Shown here in pieces: positions 22,547-29,609 of a stretch of DNA of 37,963 nt; within the stretch, counting starts at the first letter, position 1, and the number at the start of each line of letters is the position of its first letter. Location: assembly GCA_910579585.1 (NCBI GenBank), contig CAJTVA010000009.1:1-37963 (forward strand), given 5' to 3'. The notes beneath the pieces are model-generated. The model made no database searches. It was not told the DNA's origin and saw nothing but the letters and a program-made list of their open reading frames with translations. Origin of the DNA: an uncultured Christensenella sp. Its GTDB lineage: Bacteria; Bacillota; Clostridia; Christensenellales; Borkfalkiaceae. Position numbers and translations under genes: made by a program.

Positions 22547-23489
22547 TCAATAGCTCCCCGAACTGTTCCAAAGTCAGAATAATTTTTCCCGCAGCTTCCG
22601 CCTTTTTCGTGCGGTCGGAATCGTCGTCTTGTATCGTTACGTAATGCGTGCATTCCTCCACGCGCTGACAGTAAAAACCGCCCAATTCGTAGATTTTATC
22701 GACTAAATCCAAAGAAATAGCAGTATTATCTTCGATTTTTCGTGAAAAATTGAACTTTTTGCCCGTAAGCCTGCCCTTTACTTTTTGGCGCCGCCTAGTA
22801 ACGTTATTGTTGAATTCTATGCGTTTTTGGGCGCGTTCGAACTTCTCTTTATTCTTTAACTGTTTGTACTTTCTGTACGATGAGCACTGCGGCGGGGTAA
22901 CGTTGTAGTTAGATATTTTGCCCGCGGTGAATCCGAGAATTGCAGTAAGCCCGAAAAAGTCGCAGTCGTGCTTTTTGCACATTGCTTCGACGACTTTCAT
23001 AGTCGCATATGCGTCGTCGGCGGCGCGATGCGGAGTGAATTCCACCCCCAACTCTTGCGCTATAAATTCCAGCCCGAACTGTCTTGAAAAGTCGTTTATG
23101 CTCGCCATAAAGAACATCTGGCTATCCGCAAACGAGAACTTAAACGACGGTAGCCTGAAACGTTTTGTTTCAAGATTTAAGTACTTGACGTCGTTTAAAA
23201 CTGCGTGACCTATGACGACGTTATCCTTATTTTCCAAAAGCGCTTTAATTTCGGGATATACCGCGCTGAATTTGGGGTAATTTTTGAATTCGTCGTAATT
23301 ATAAGGAAGAACTATCCCCTTATCGCCGCGCCTGTCCGTCAGCTCAAATCTGCCTTTGGGGTTGATAAGAATATCCCGCTTTTCAATAATATTGAATTTT
23401 TCGTCGCACATGACGTAACCGAACGCGCAGATTTTTGCGTACGTTTTATGCACGCCAGCGCACTCTATATCGAAAAATACTAAATTCAT
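22539..23489 (-). CDS. DEDDh 3'-5' exonuclease fused to a BRCT domain
   Basis: This 316-residue protein has an N-terminal DnaQ-like exonuclease: Asp7-x-Glu9 (FFDIEC), Asp100 (GHAVLNDV) and His154 with Asp158/Asp159 (HRAADDA). All metal ligands are present. After a basic linker (about 190-235) comes a BRCT-like domain (240-316) with KGRLTGKKFNFSRK and a GG turn. DNA proofreading, repair or RNA trimming are possible. It is first in a two-gene operon with the rRNA methyltransferase. The -10 box ends 9 nt before the ATG and no Shine-Dalgarno fits, so translation is probably leaderless. Confidence 0.88.
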   Translation of the reverse strand: MNLVFFDIECAGVHKTYAKICAFGYVMCDEKFNIIEKRDILINPKGRFELTDRRGDKGIVLPYNYDEFKNYPKFSAVYPEIKALLENKDNVVIGHAVLNDVKYLNLETKRFRLPSFKFSFADSQMFFMASINDFSRQFGLEFIAQELGVEFTPHRAADDAYATMKVVEAMCKKHDCDFFGLTAILGFTAGKISNYNVTPPQCSSYRKYKQLKNKEKFERAQKRIEFNNNVTRRRQKVKGRLTGKKFNFSRKIEDNTAISLDLVDKIYELGGFYCQRVEECTHYVTIQDDDSDRTKKAEAAGKIILTLEQFGELLND

Positions 23490-23498
23490 TGCCTTGAC

Positions 23499-23527
23499 AT
23501 TATATCATATGCAAGGGAAAATATCAA
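23499..23527 (-). promoter_or_regulatory. Promoter of the exonuclease-methyltransferase operon
   Basis: -35 TTGATA (23522-23527), 17-bp spacer, -10 TATAAT (23499-23504). It lies back to back with the rightward promoter at 23537. Confidence 0.8.
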
Positions 23528-23536
23528 TTACGTGTA

Positions 23537-23565
23537 TTGACTTTTGGGCTACTTTATAATATAAT
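23537..23565 (+). promoter_or_regulatory. Promoter of the unknown gene at 23576
   Basis: -35 TTGACT (23537-23542), 17-bp spacer, -10 TATAAT (23560-23565). The ATG is only 10 nt further on. Confidence 0.8.
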
Positions 23566-23575
23566 TTTGTTACCT

Positions 23576-24286
23576 ATGAAGAAGCTTCTTACGATAGCGG
23601 CGCTTTCCGGTTTTCAAGGTGAAATATGTGCGCCGTGTGAAGAAATCGAAATTATACGCGTTGACGAAAAGCCTTTGTACGAGGTTTTAAAACAGGTCAA
23701 AAGCAAGTATGTTTGCGTTGCGGACGGCGGGTTTGCGTTTTCCGATTCAAAGGAATATTTAAGCGAGCTTGACGGCGCTACGGCTGACATAGTTGTTTTC
23801 GAAGGCGGGTGCCTTATAAAGACGGCAATTTTAAAAGGTCTGCCAGCGAAGCTTTGCGCCGACAGATTCACTGCCGAAGTCTTCGGCGCAATGGACGCGA
23901 AAAGCGTTTTGAACGCAGATTTCAAGCCTTTGAACCTTTACCCCGTCGCTCCCGAGTATTCGCCCGAAACCGAAGAAAGGCTTTACGACGCGCTTGCGGA
24001 ATTCAAAAAGTGCAAAGCGAAGCTATCAAAAGAGGTTTACTCTTTCGTTTTCGACGCGTTTTTGAAAAAGCTTATTATGTTTTATATACGCGCGGCGGTT
24101 GCAATACGCGAAAAGCGACTGGAAGCCGAAAAACTTAAAGAATTCGACGCCAAACTGAAAGAAAACATAGTTTTGTATCTCGCGCTCGAAAAAAAGTTCT
24201 ACCCTGCGGACATAAAAAAACTCAGGGAAAAAGATTTTAAAATCGGATTCATTCAATACAATAAATTCAAAAAATTGATAAAATAA
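23576..24286 (+). CDS. Hypothetical protein, partly glycosyltransferase-like
   Basis: This encodes 236 residues from ATG 23576. A longer frame would begin inside the promoter and is rejected. I do not recognise the family. The first half has short hydrophobic strands, with KYVCVADGGFAF and TADIVVFEGGCLIKTAILKGL. These weakly recall the nucleotide-binding and acceptor segments of family-2 glycosyltransferases, but no DXD motif is seen. The second half is helical and highly charged with many Lys/Glu, ending KFKKLIK. The 5' leader would be 3-4 nt, with no Shine-Dalgarno. Confidence 0.7.
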   Translation: MKKLLTIAALSGFQGEICAPCEEIEIIRVDEKPLYEVLKQVKSKYVCVADGGFAFSDSKEYLSELDGATADIVVFEGGCLIKTAILKGLPAKLCADRFTAEVFGAMDAKSVLNADFKPLNLYPVAPEYSPETEERLYDALAEFKKCKAKLSKEVYSFVFDAFLKKLIMFYIRAAVAIREKRLEAEKLKEFDAKLKENIVLYLALEKKFYPADIKKLREKDFKIGFIQYNKFKKLIK

Positions 24287-24289
24287 ATT

Positions 24290-24322
24290 AAGCCCGCCGA
24301 GCGAAACGCTCGGCGGGCTTTT
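24290..24322. terminator. Bidirectional terminator
   Basis: A 14-bp GC-rich stem with loop AAA lies between the unknown gene and convergent serS. It matches the terminator at 28669 in opposite orientation. Confidence 0.9.
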
Positions 24323-24331
24323 AAATTTCAG

Positions 24332-25624
24332 TTATTTAGACTTAGGTACAAGCTTTTCTTTGCCGCCCATATAAGGACGAAGAACGGGCGGAATATTTAC
24401 GCTTCCGTCGGCTTGAAGGTGGTTTTCAAGGAAAGCTATAAGCATTCTCGGCGGGGCGACGACGGTATTGTTCAGGGTGTGAACAAACTCGTTTTTGCCG
24501 TTTGCCGCCTTGTATCTTATACCGAGCCGCCTTGCCTGCGCATCGGTAAGGTTGGAGCAACTGCCCACCTCGAAATACTTCTTCTGGCGGGGACTCCACG
24601 CTTCTATGTCGCAGCTCTTATATTTAAGGTCGGCAAGATCGCCCGAGCAGCAAATGAGCTGGCGAACGGGAATTTCCATAGAAACGAAAAGTTCTACGGT
24701 GTAATTCCAAAGTTTTTCGTACCAATAATCGCTTTCTTCGGGCTTGCAAAGAACAATCATCTCCTGCTTTTCGAACTGATGGATACGGTATATACCCCTC
24801 TCTTCGAGCCCGTGCGCGCCTTTTTCTTTTCTGAAACAGGGCGAATACGAGGTCAACGTCTGCGGCAAAGAGTTTTCGGGCAATATTGCGCCCATAAATC
24901 TGCCTATCATAGAGTGCTCGGAAGTGCCGATTAAATACAAATCTTCGCCCTCGATTTTGTACATCATACCGTCCATTTCTTCAAAGGACATAACGCCCGA
25001 AACGACGTCGCTTCTTATCATATACGGTGGTATGCAGTAGGTGAAGCCCTTATCTATCATAAAGTCGCGGGCATAGGACAAAACTGCGGAATGCAAACGG
25101 GCAATATCGCCAGTAAGGTAGTAAAAGCCGTTGCCGCTGGTGCGTCTTGCGCTGTCTAAGTCTATACCGTTAAGGCTTTCCAGAATTTCAAGGTGATAGG
25201 GAACGTCGAAGGGCTTTTCTTCGTGTTTCAAGAATACTTTGCCCTCTACGTTGCAGGAATCGTCCTTGCCGAGGGGAACGTCTGCGGCTATTATGTTTGG
25301 AATAGCCATCATATTCTTTTTGAGTTTATCGTCGATTTGCGCAGTTTCCGCTTCTATCGCGGCAATACGGTCGTTATTTTTTTTGGAAGTGGCTTTTACC
25401 TCCTCCGCGTCGGCTTTTTTGCCCTCGCGCATAAGCGCGCCGATTTGCTTTGCAAGCGCGTTTCTCTGTGCGCGTAAGGAGTCGCCCTCCTGCTGAAGCT
25501 CGCGCTTTTTTCTGTCGAGTTCGATAACTTCGTCAACGAGGGGAAGTTTTTTGTCCTGGAACTTTTTTCTAATATTCTCTTTTACAAGCTCGGGATTGTC
25601 CCTAATTAAGTTAATATCTATCAT
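24332..25624 (-). CDS. serS: Seryl-tRNA synthetase
   Basis: It charges tRNA-Ser with serine using ATP. It has 430 residues, the normal bacterial size. The N-terminal coiled-coil arm (about 25-100, heptads rich in Lys/Glu/Arg) grips the long variable arm of tRNA-Ser. Class II motif 2 is CFRKEKGAHGLEERGIYRIHQF, and motif 3 appears near the end (NNTVVAPPRMLIAFLENH). AAGGA lies 8 nt before the ATG. The leader is only about 30 nt, so there is no room for a T-box. Confidence 0.97.
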   Translation of the reverse strand: MIDINLIRDNPELVKENIRKKFQDKKLPLVDEVIELDRKKRELQQEGDSLRAQRNALAKQIGALMREGKKADAEEVKATSKKNNDRIAAIEAETAQIDDKLKKNMMAIPNIIAADVPLGKDDSCNVEGKVFLKHEEKPFDVPYHLEILESLNGIDLDSARRTSGNGFYYLTGDIARLHSAVLSYARDFMIDKGFTYCIPPYMIRSDVVSGVMSFEEMDGMMYKIEGEDLYLIGTSEHSMIGRFMGAILPENSLPQTLTSYSPCFRKEKGAHGLEERGIYRIHQFEKQEMIVLCKPEESDYWYEKLWNYTVELFVSMEIPVRQLICCSGDLADLKYKSCDIEAWSPRQKKYFEVGSCSNLTDAQARRLGIRYKAANGKNEFVHTLNNTVVAPPRMLIAFLENHLQADGSVNIPPVLRPYMGGKEKLVPKSK

Positions 25625-25655
25625 TTTTGAAGTCCTTGTTGTCGATTTCGGTTAT

Positions 25656-25684
25656 ATTATACTTAAATCAAAGCCCAAATGCAA
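25656..25684 (-). promoter_or_regulatory. serS promoter
   Basis: -35 TTGCAT (25679-25684), 17-bp spacer, -10 TATAAT (25656-25661). Confidence 0.75.
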
Positions 25685-25703
25685 ATAATTATCTCGGATT
25701 TTC

Positions 25704-25732
25704 TTGAAAATCACTCATTTTAATGATATAAT
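25704..25732 (+). promoter_or_regulatory. Promoter of the P-type ATPase gene
   Basis: -35 TTGAAA (25704-25709), 17-bp spacer, -10 TATAAT (25727-25732). The start should fall near 25740, so the mRNA begins with the 175-bp repeat element. Confidence 0.8.
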
Positions 25733-25745
25733 ATAATTATTGATG

Positions 25746-25921
25746 GCGCAAACAAAAACCGCGCTTTTTGGTTAGCGCACCCAATTTGTGGCTTTGCCAC
25801 CTCGGCGAGGTGAATTTGCGCAATCATATATTGGAGTGCGCTTACAAATTGCGCAAAGAGGGCGAGAAGTCCTGAAATTCACGAAATTTCGCAGGCGCAG
25901 TATAGCCGAGAAATTTGTGAG
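25746..25921 (+). repeat. Dispersed 175-bp structured element, copy A (ATPase leader)
   Basis: This copy fills almost the whole 5' leader, from a few nt after the predicted start to the Shine-Dalgarno. Hairpins: H1 (25746-25778), outer gcgc/gcgc and caaaaa/tttttg with loop ccgcgc; H2 (25788-25800), gtggc/gccac; H3 (25798-25812), cacctc/gaggtg, which shares three bases with H2 so both cannot form at once; H4 (25815-25857), tttgcgcaat/attgcgcaaa. A sequence-conserved block of about 60 nt follows. The second copy is at 36619-36793, on the other strand. The pattern suggests a regulatory RNA or a small mobile element that carries one. Confidence 0.8.
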
Positions 25922-25928
25922 GAGTTTT

Positions 25929-28664
25929 ATGAGTAAAATATTTTTTAAAGTCGGCGGAAAGGAAAGAGATAACGACAAGGATACCGACAAAGAAAAACAG
26001 GTATCCGAGGAAAAAACTTTCGCCGAAGCACAAGAAGCTTCCGTTGTGACGAGCGCGGACGAGGCAGTTCAGATTGCGCTTTTCCCGGGCGACGAACAGC
26101 CGACGCGGAAAGAGAGCGCAAACACTGAACCGCAGGAGAGCTTCGATAAAGAGAAAATTATCAAATACTTTAAATCGCACCCTAAAAAGGCGGTTTCTTC
26201 GAAGGTTGACAGGTTTTCACCGAAGCTCAACAAGGGGCTTACGGCGCAACAGGTCGAAACACGGTTCAAGCAGTTTTTATTCAACGATACAAACAAGAAA
26301 TACTCCCGCTCATATGCAAGTATTTTTATCGGGAATATCTGCACGTTTTTCAATCTTTTGTGTCTTTTTGCCGCAGTGGCGCTTCTAGTCGCTAATACCA
26401 CGGGCTTTTCAAACTATCTGGTTATTTTCATTACGACGGCGAACGTTGCGATAGGCATTATTCAGGAAATACGTTCCAAGCTTTCCATTGACAAACTTTC
26501 GATACTTGCGAAAAATACGGTCAAGGTCATACGCGACGGCGAAACTATTGAAATACCCGTTCAGGAAATTGTTTTAGATGACGTTATTATCCTCGATTTG
26601 GGCAATCAGGTGCCTGCTGATTTGATACTTGCAGAGGGCTCGGTCGAAGTAAATGAAAGTCTTTTAACGGGTGAATCCATTGCAATAAAGAAACAGGTCG
26701 GCGATATTCTTTACGCGGGCAGCTATATTGCGAGCGGAAGCGGAAAGTTCAGGGTCGAAAAGGTCGGAAAGGAAACCTATCTTGAAAAGCTGACGTCAAA
26801 GGCGAAAAAATACAAGCGGCCCAATTCAGAGCTGATGAACTCCACGAAGCTTATAATAAAGTGTGTTTCGATACTGATTATTCCTATCGCTATCGGAACG
26901 TTTATTACGACTTACAAGTTCATTTGCAGTGTTGACCCTGATGTTTACATAACTCAGGACACGATTTACAAAACGGTTGTGGAAGCCGGCGGGGGCATAA
27001 ACGTAAACGTCAACTATGCGATTCAACGAACGTGCACCGTCGTCATAGGTATGATTCCGTCGGGAATGCTGCTATTAACGAGTATTGCGCTGGCTGTCGG
27101 TATTATGCGGCTTGCAAAGTCTAACACGCTTGTTCAGGATATGTATTCGCTTGAAATGCTGGCGAGGGTAAACGTTCTGTGCCTTGACAAAACGGGAACG
27201 ATTACCGACGGACGAATGCGCGTAAACGACACTATTATTCTGAACACTATCGGCGACATTTCGCTGAGCGATATAATGGGAAGCTTATTGAGGGAGCTTG
27301 ACGGAAATAATCAGACTTCCATTGCGCTTAACAACCATTTCGGGTACAACGACAGGTTTGCCGCTACGGCTAAGATACCTTTCTCGTCAAAAAGAAAGCT
27401 TTCTGCCGTGACGTTCGACGAGATTGGTACTTTTGCAATGGGTGCGCCCGAGTTCGTTTTGAAGCCGTACCCCGCGAAAGTAGAGAAGATTGTAAAACAA
27501 TACGCCCAGATGGGCTTGCGCGTTATCGTGCTGGCGCACTCCTCCTCCCCTATCGTCGGCGACAAGCTGCCCGCAGTGTTGAAGCCGATTGCGATAATTT
27601 CGATTGCGGACAACGTACGCGAGGATGCGGTCGATACCATTAAGTGGTTCAAGGAAAACGACGTTAACGTAAAGGTAATTTCGGGTGATAACCCCGTTAC
27701 CGTTTCGGAAGTCGCAAAGCGGGCGGGAATTGCAAATGCGGATAAGTTCATTTCGCTTGACGGGCTGAACGATGCGGAGGTCGAGAACGTTGCCAACAAG
27801 TACACCGTTTTCGGCAGAGTTTCGCCCGAGCAGAAGGCAATTTTGGTGCGCTCTATAAAGTCGCAGGGAAACACCGTTGCTATGACCGGTGACGGCGTAA
27901 ACGATATTCTGGCGCTGAAAGAAGCCGACTGTGCTATTTCGGTCGCATCGGGCAGCGAAGCGGCGAGAAACGTTTCTAACCTCGTTTTAATGGACAACAA
28001 CTTCAACTCTATGCCGAAGATTGTTGCAGAGGGCAGGCGGGTTATCAATAACATTAAAAACTCGTCGTCGCTGTATCTTATGAAGACGCTGTTTACGGCT
28101 ATTCTCGCTTTCATCTGCATCTGTATGGGCGAGCCGTATCTGTTTATGCCTCAGAATATGCTTCTGCTCGAAACTGCGATTATCGGCGCGCCGTCGTTCT
28201 TTATTTCGTTGCAACCCAACAAGGACAGGGTGCAAGGCAAGTTTATAACGCACGTTATGAGCGGCGCCGTGACGGGTGCGATACTGATGATTATCTGCAC
28301 GATGTCGATGTATCTGACTAACGTAATCGCGCCGGAAGAGTTCGGCGGGCACTACCGTGCGATGTGTATGATTGCTATGACTTTCTCGGGCTTCGTAATG
28401 GTGTTCAGGACGTGTCAGCCGTTCAACCTTTACAGGGCGGTGCTGTGCCTTGCGGTGCTGGGGATTCTGATTGGCGCGTACTCCATTTCTCCTTTGACGG
28501 ACGCTCTACTATACACGGGCTGGAAGGAAATGACCTGGGACTATGCGAAAGTGCTGATTATCGTCGTTGTGACCGAAGCCGCCTTCCCTATTTCGGGGTG
28601 GTTGCAGGAGTTGTCGCATATAATATTCCCGTCCACAAAAAAGAAAGAAAAAGTCAAAAAATAA
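25929..28664 (+). CDS. Cation-transporting P-type ATPase, CtpE/YfgQ-like
   Basis: This 911-residue membrane ion pump is driven by ATP. ATG 25929 is preceded by GAGGAG; the frame is open upstream through the leader repeat but lacks a start with a ribosome-binding site. Motifs: TGES (247-250, dephosphorylation), phosphorylated Asp420 in LDKTGT, ISGDNP (585-590) and GDGVND (654-659). The fourth membrane helix has PSGM (377-380) where calcium pumps have PEGL, and RLAKSNTLVQDM follows, as in the CtpE-like group. About ten membrane segments are present. The first 75 residues are highly charged and low in hydrophobics, an N-terminal extension. Ion specificity cannot be read; Ca2+ or Mn2+ are possible. 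Confidence 0.93.
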   Translation: MSKIFFKVGGKERDNDKDTDKEKQVSEEKTFAEAQEASVVTSADEAVQIALFPGDEQPTRKESANTEPQESFDKEKIIKYFKSHPKKAVSSKVDRFSPKLNKGLTAQQVETRFKQFLFNDTNKKYSRSYASIFIGNICTFFNLLCLFAAVALLVANTTGFSNYLVIFITTANVAIGIIQEIRSKLSIDKLSILAKNTVKVIRDGETIEIPVQEIVLDDVIILDLGNQVPADLILAEGSVEVNESLLTGESIAIKKQVGDILYAGSYIASGSGKFRVEKVGKETYLEKLTSKAKKYKRPNSELMNSTKLIIKCVSILIIPIAIGTFITTYKFICSVDPDVYITQDTIYKTVVEAGGGINVNVNYAIQRTCTVVIGMIPSGMLLLTSIALAVGIMRLAKSNTLVQDMYSLEMLARVNVLCLDKTGTITDGRMRVNDTIILNTIGDISLSDIMGSLLRELDGNNQTSIALNNHFGYNDRFAATAKIPFSSKRKLSAVTFDEIGTFAMGAPEFVLKPYPAKVEKIVKQYAQMGLRVIVLAHSSSPIVGDKLPAVLKPIAIISIADNVREDAVDTIKWFKENDVNVKVISGDNPVTVSEVAKRAGIANADKFISLDGLNDAEVENVANKYTVFGRVSPEQKAILVRSIKSQGNTVAMTGDGVNDILALKEADCAISVASGSEAARNVSNLVLMDNNFNSMPKIVAEGRRVINNIKNSSSLYLMKTLFTAILAFICICMGEPYLFMPQNMLLLETAIIGAPSFFISLQPNKDRVQGKFITHVMSGAVTGAILMIICTMSMYLTNVIAPEEFGGHYRAMCMIAMTFSGFVMVFRTCQPFNLYRAVLCLAVLGILIGAYSISPLTDALLYTGWKEMTWDYAKVLIIVVVTEAAFPISGWLQELSHIIFPSTKKKEKVKK

Positions 28665-28668
28665 AATG

Positions 28669-28701
28669 AGCCCGCCGAGCGTTTCGCTCGGCGGGCTTTT
28701 T
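28669..28701. terminator. Bidirectional terminator
   Basis: A 13-bp GC-rich stem with loop TTT and T-run after the ATPase gene. Same stem as at 24290. Confidence 0.9.
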
Positions 28702-28702
28702 G

Positions 28703-28906
28703 TTATAAATCGCTTACGCCTAAAAGATAATCGGTTGTACAGTTCAACGCTTGCGCTAGCTTAACGATTGCGCTAGCGGTCGGCTCACACTTTCCGTTTT
28801 CCCACATTACTACCATTGGCTGACTACACCCGACTGACTTTGCCAGTTGTACCTGCGTCAACCTTCTTTCTATTCTTAATTCTTTTATTCTCTGTGCAAC
28901 TTTCAT
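28703..28906 (-). CDS. Small XRE-family HTH regulator
   Basis: This 67-residue protein is a bare Cro/CI helix-turn-helix domain: IKELRIERRLTQVQLAKSVG, then the recognition helix QPMVVMWENGKCEP, then SAIVKLAQALNCTTDYLLG. It closely resembles the regulator at 37453-37659, with the same length and many shared positions, so the two are paralogues. No Shine-Dalgarno is present. A TAAAAT box ends 6 nt before the ATG, but it may instead be co-transcribed with the XRE gene 30 nt upstream. It probably represses DNA targets as a dimer. Confidence 0.88.
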   Translation of the reverse strand: MKVAQRIKELRIERRLTQVQLAKSVGCSQPMVVMWENGKCEPTASAIVKLAQALNCTTDYLLGVSDL

Positions 28907-28936
28907 ACGTTGATTTTAACAAATGATGCAATAAAA

Positions 28937-29137
28937 TTAATCGTCACCGAAAAATTCTTCGTAAGTAATATCAAAATATTTTACTATGCTTTTTATCGCA
29001 GTAATGTTTGGTTCTGTATTGCCCTTTTCCCAATCTGAAACTGTCCTTGCAGAATAACCGAGTATTTTCCCCAATTCACTCTGCGTTAGATTTTTACTTT
29101 TTCTTAAACTTTTTATGTTATCAGCAACTGTTTTCAT
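28937..29137 (-). CDS. Small XRE-family HTH repressor of the divergent gene
   Basis: This encodes 66 residues from ATG 29137 (MKTVADNIKS). An upstream frame would include the operators and is rejected. The whole protein is an XRE helix-turn-helix: NIKSLRKSKNLTQSELGKILGYSARTVSDWEKGNTEPN, then a dimer-forming end with IVKYFDITYEEFF. The gap to the divergent gene holds two palindromes with the same half-site (GCGGA/TCCGC). One is in front of this gene and one is inside the divergent promoter, so self-repression and repression of the neighbour are likely. The start lies 10 nt after TAAAAT with no Shine-Dalgarno. Confidence 0.88.
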   Translation of the reverse strand: MKTVADNIKSLRKSKNLTQSELGKILGYSARTVSDWEKGNTEPNITAIKSIVKYFDITYEEFFGDD

Positions 29138-29150
29138 ATCATTATACATT

Positions 29151-29169
29151 TTAGCGGATTTTCCGCTAA
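29151..29169. promoter_or_regulatory. Operator palindrome O1 of the XRE module
   Basis: A perfect 8-3-8 palindrome, ttagcgga-ttt-tccgctaa. It overlaps the -10-like TAAAAT (29148-29153) of the leftward XRE gene. Its centre is 29 bp from the operator at 29181. Confidence 0.8.
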
Positions 29170-29174
29170 AATGC

Positions 29175-29203
29175 TTGACTTGGCGGAAAATCCGCCATAT
29201 AAT
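29175..29203 (+). promoter_or_regulatory. Promoter with operator O2 as its spacer
   Basis: -35 TTGACT (29175-29180) and -10 TATAAT (29198-29203) are separated by 17 bp. Those 17 bp are exactly the palindrome tggcgga-aaa-tccgcca. A repressor bound here would cover both boxes. Confidence 0.85.
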
Positions 29204-29232
29204 AAAACCATAAAGAAAAGCGAGGTGCATTT

Positions 29233-29508
29233 ATGGATAAATCAATGATTTTGGAGCTTGCGTTTAGCGGGACTAATTATGCTGAAACCGTAAAAATAAC
29301 TGACATTGCGGAATTTAATGAAAACAACGACAAATTCGACGAAATCTGTGATAAACTTTGCGAGGGTATGTCAAAGGACGAAAAACATAAAATTTTATGG
29401 GACTTAGAGCTTGCTGTGTTCGGTATGTGTAGCATTTATTCCAAAGAGTATTTTAAGGCGGGGTTCAAGGTCGGGCTTACTATCGGAGCGCAAAATTTTT
29501 CAGATTAG
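29233..29508 (+). CDS. DUF6809-like small protein, XRE-controlled
   Basis: This 91-residue acidic, helical protein is divergent from the XRE repressor. The C-terminal half (a long helix, then YSKEYFKAGFKVGLTIGAQ) resembles the end of DUF6809 proteins, which are common next to XRE regulators in Clostridia and phages; their function is not known. The N-terminal part is MILELAFSG followed by a spacer. GAGGTG lies 7 nt before the ATG. The promoter carries an exact operator, so it should be off unless the repressor is inactivated. Confidence 0.75.
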   Translation: MDKSMILELAFSGTNYAETVKITDIAEFNENNDKFDEICDKLCEGMSKDEKHKILWDLELAVFGMCSIYSKEYFKAGFKVGLTIGAQNFSD

Positions 29509-29546
29509 CTTCACTCTCACCCGCTTTTTATTTTTACGAAAAAGAC

Positions 29547-29580
29547 GCCCTCCCCCGTAAGTTTAAGGGGGAGGGCTTTG
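29547..29580. terminator. Bidirectional terminator before gyrA
   Basis: A 10-bp GC stem (gccctccccc/gggggagggc), 10-nt loop, between the DUF6809-like gene and convergent gyrA. Confidence 0.8.
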
Positions 29581-29609
29581 TTTGGGTAAAGTAAAGTTAT
29601 ACAGAAAAA

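Noticed and set aside
25625..25661. T-box riboswitch upstream of serS
   Set aside because: The promoter is only about 32 nt from the ATG, leaving no room for a T-box.
25788..25928. In-frame N-terminal extension of the P-type ATPase through the leader element
   Set aside because: The extension is the translated structured repeat, very Arg-rich, and lacks a ribosome-binding site, whereas GAGGAG precedes ATG 25929.
27311..28120. 269-codon minus-strand frame inside the P-type ATPase gene
   Set aside because: It is antisense to conserved motifs such as GDGVND and has no ribosome-binding site or promoter.
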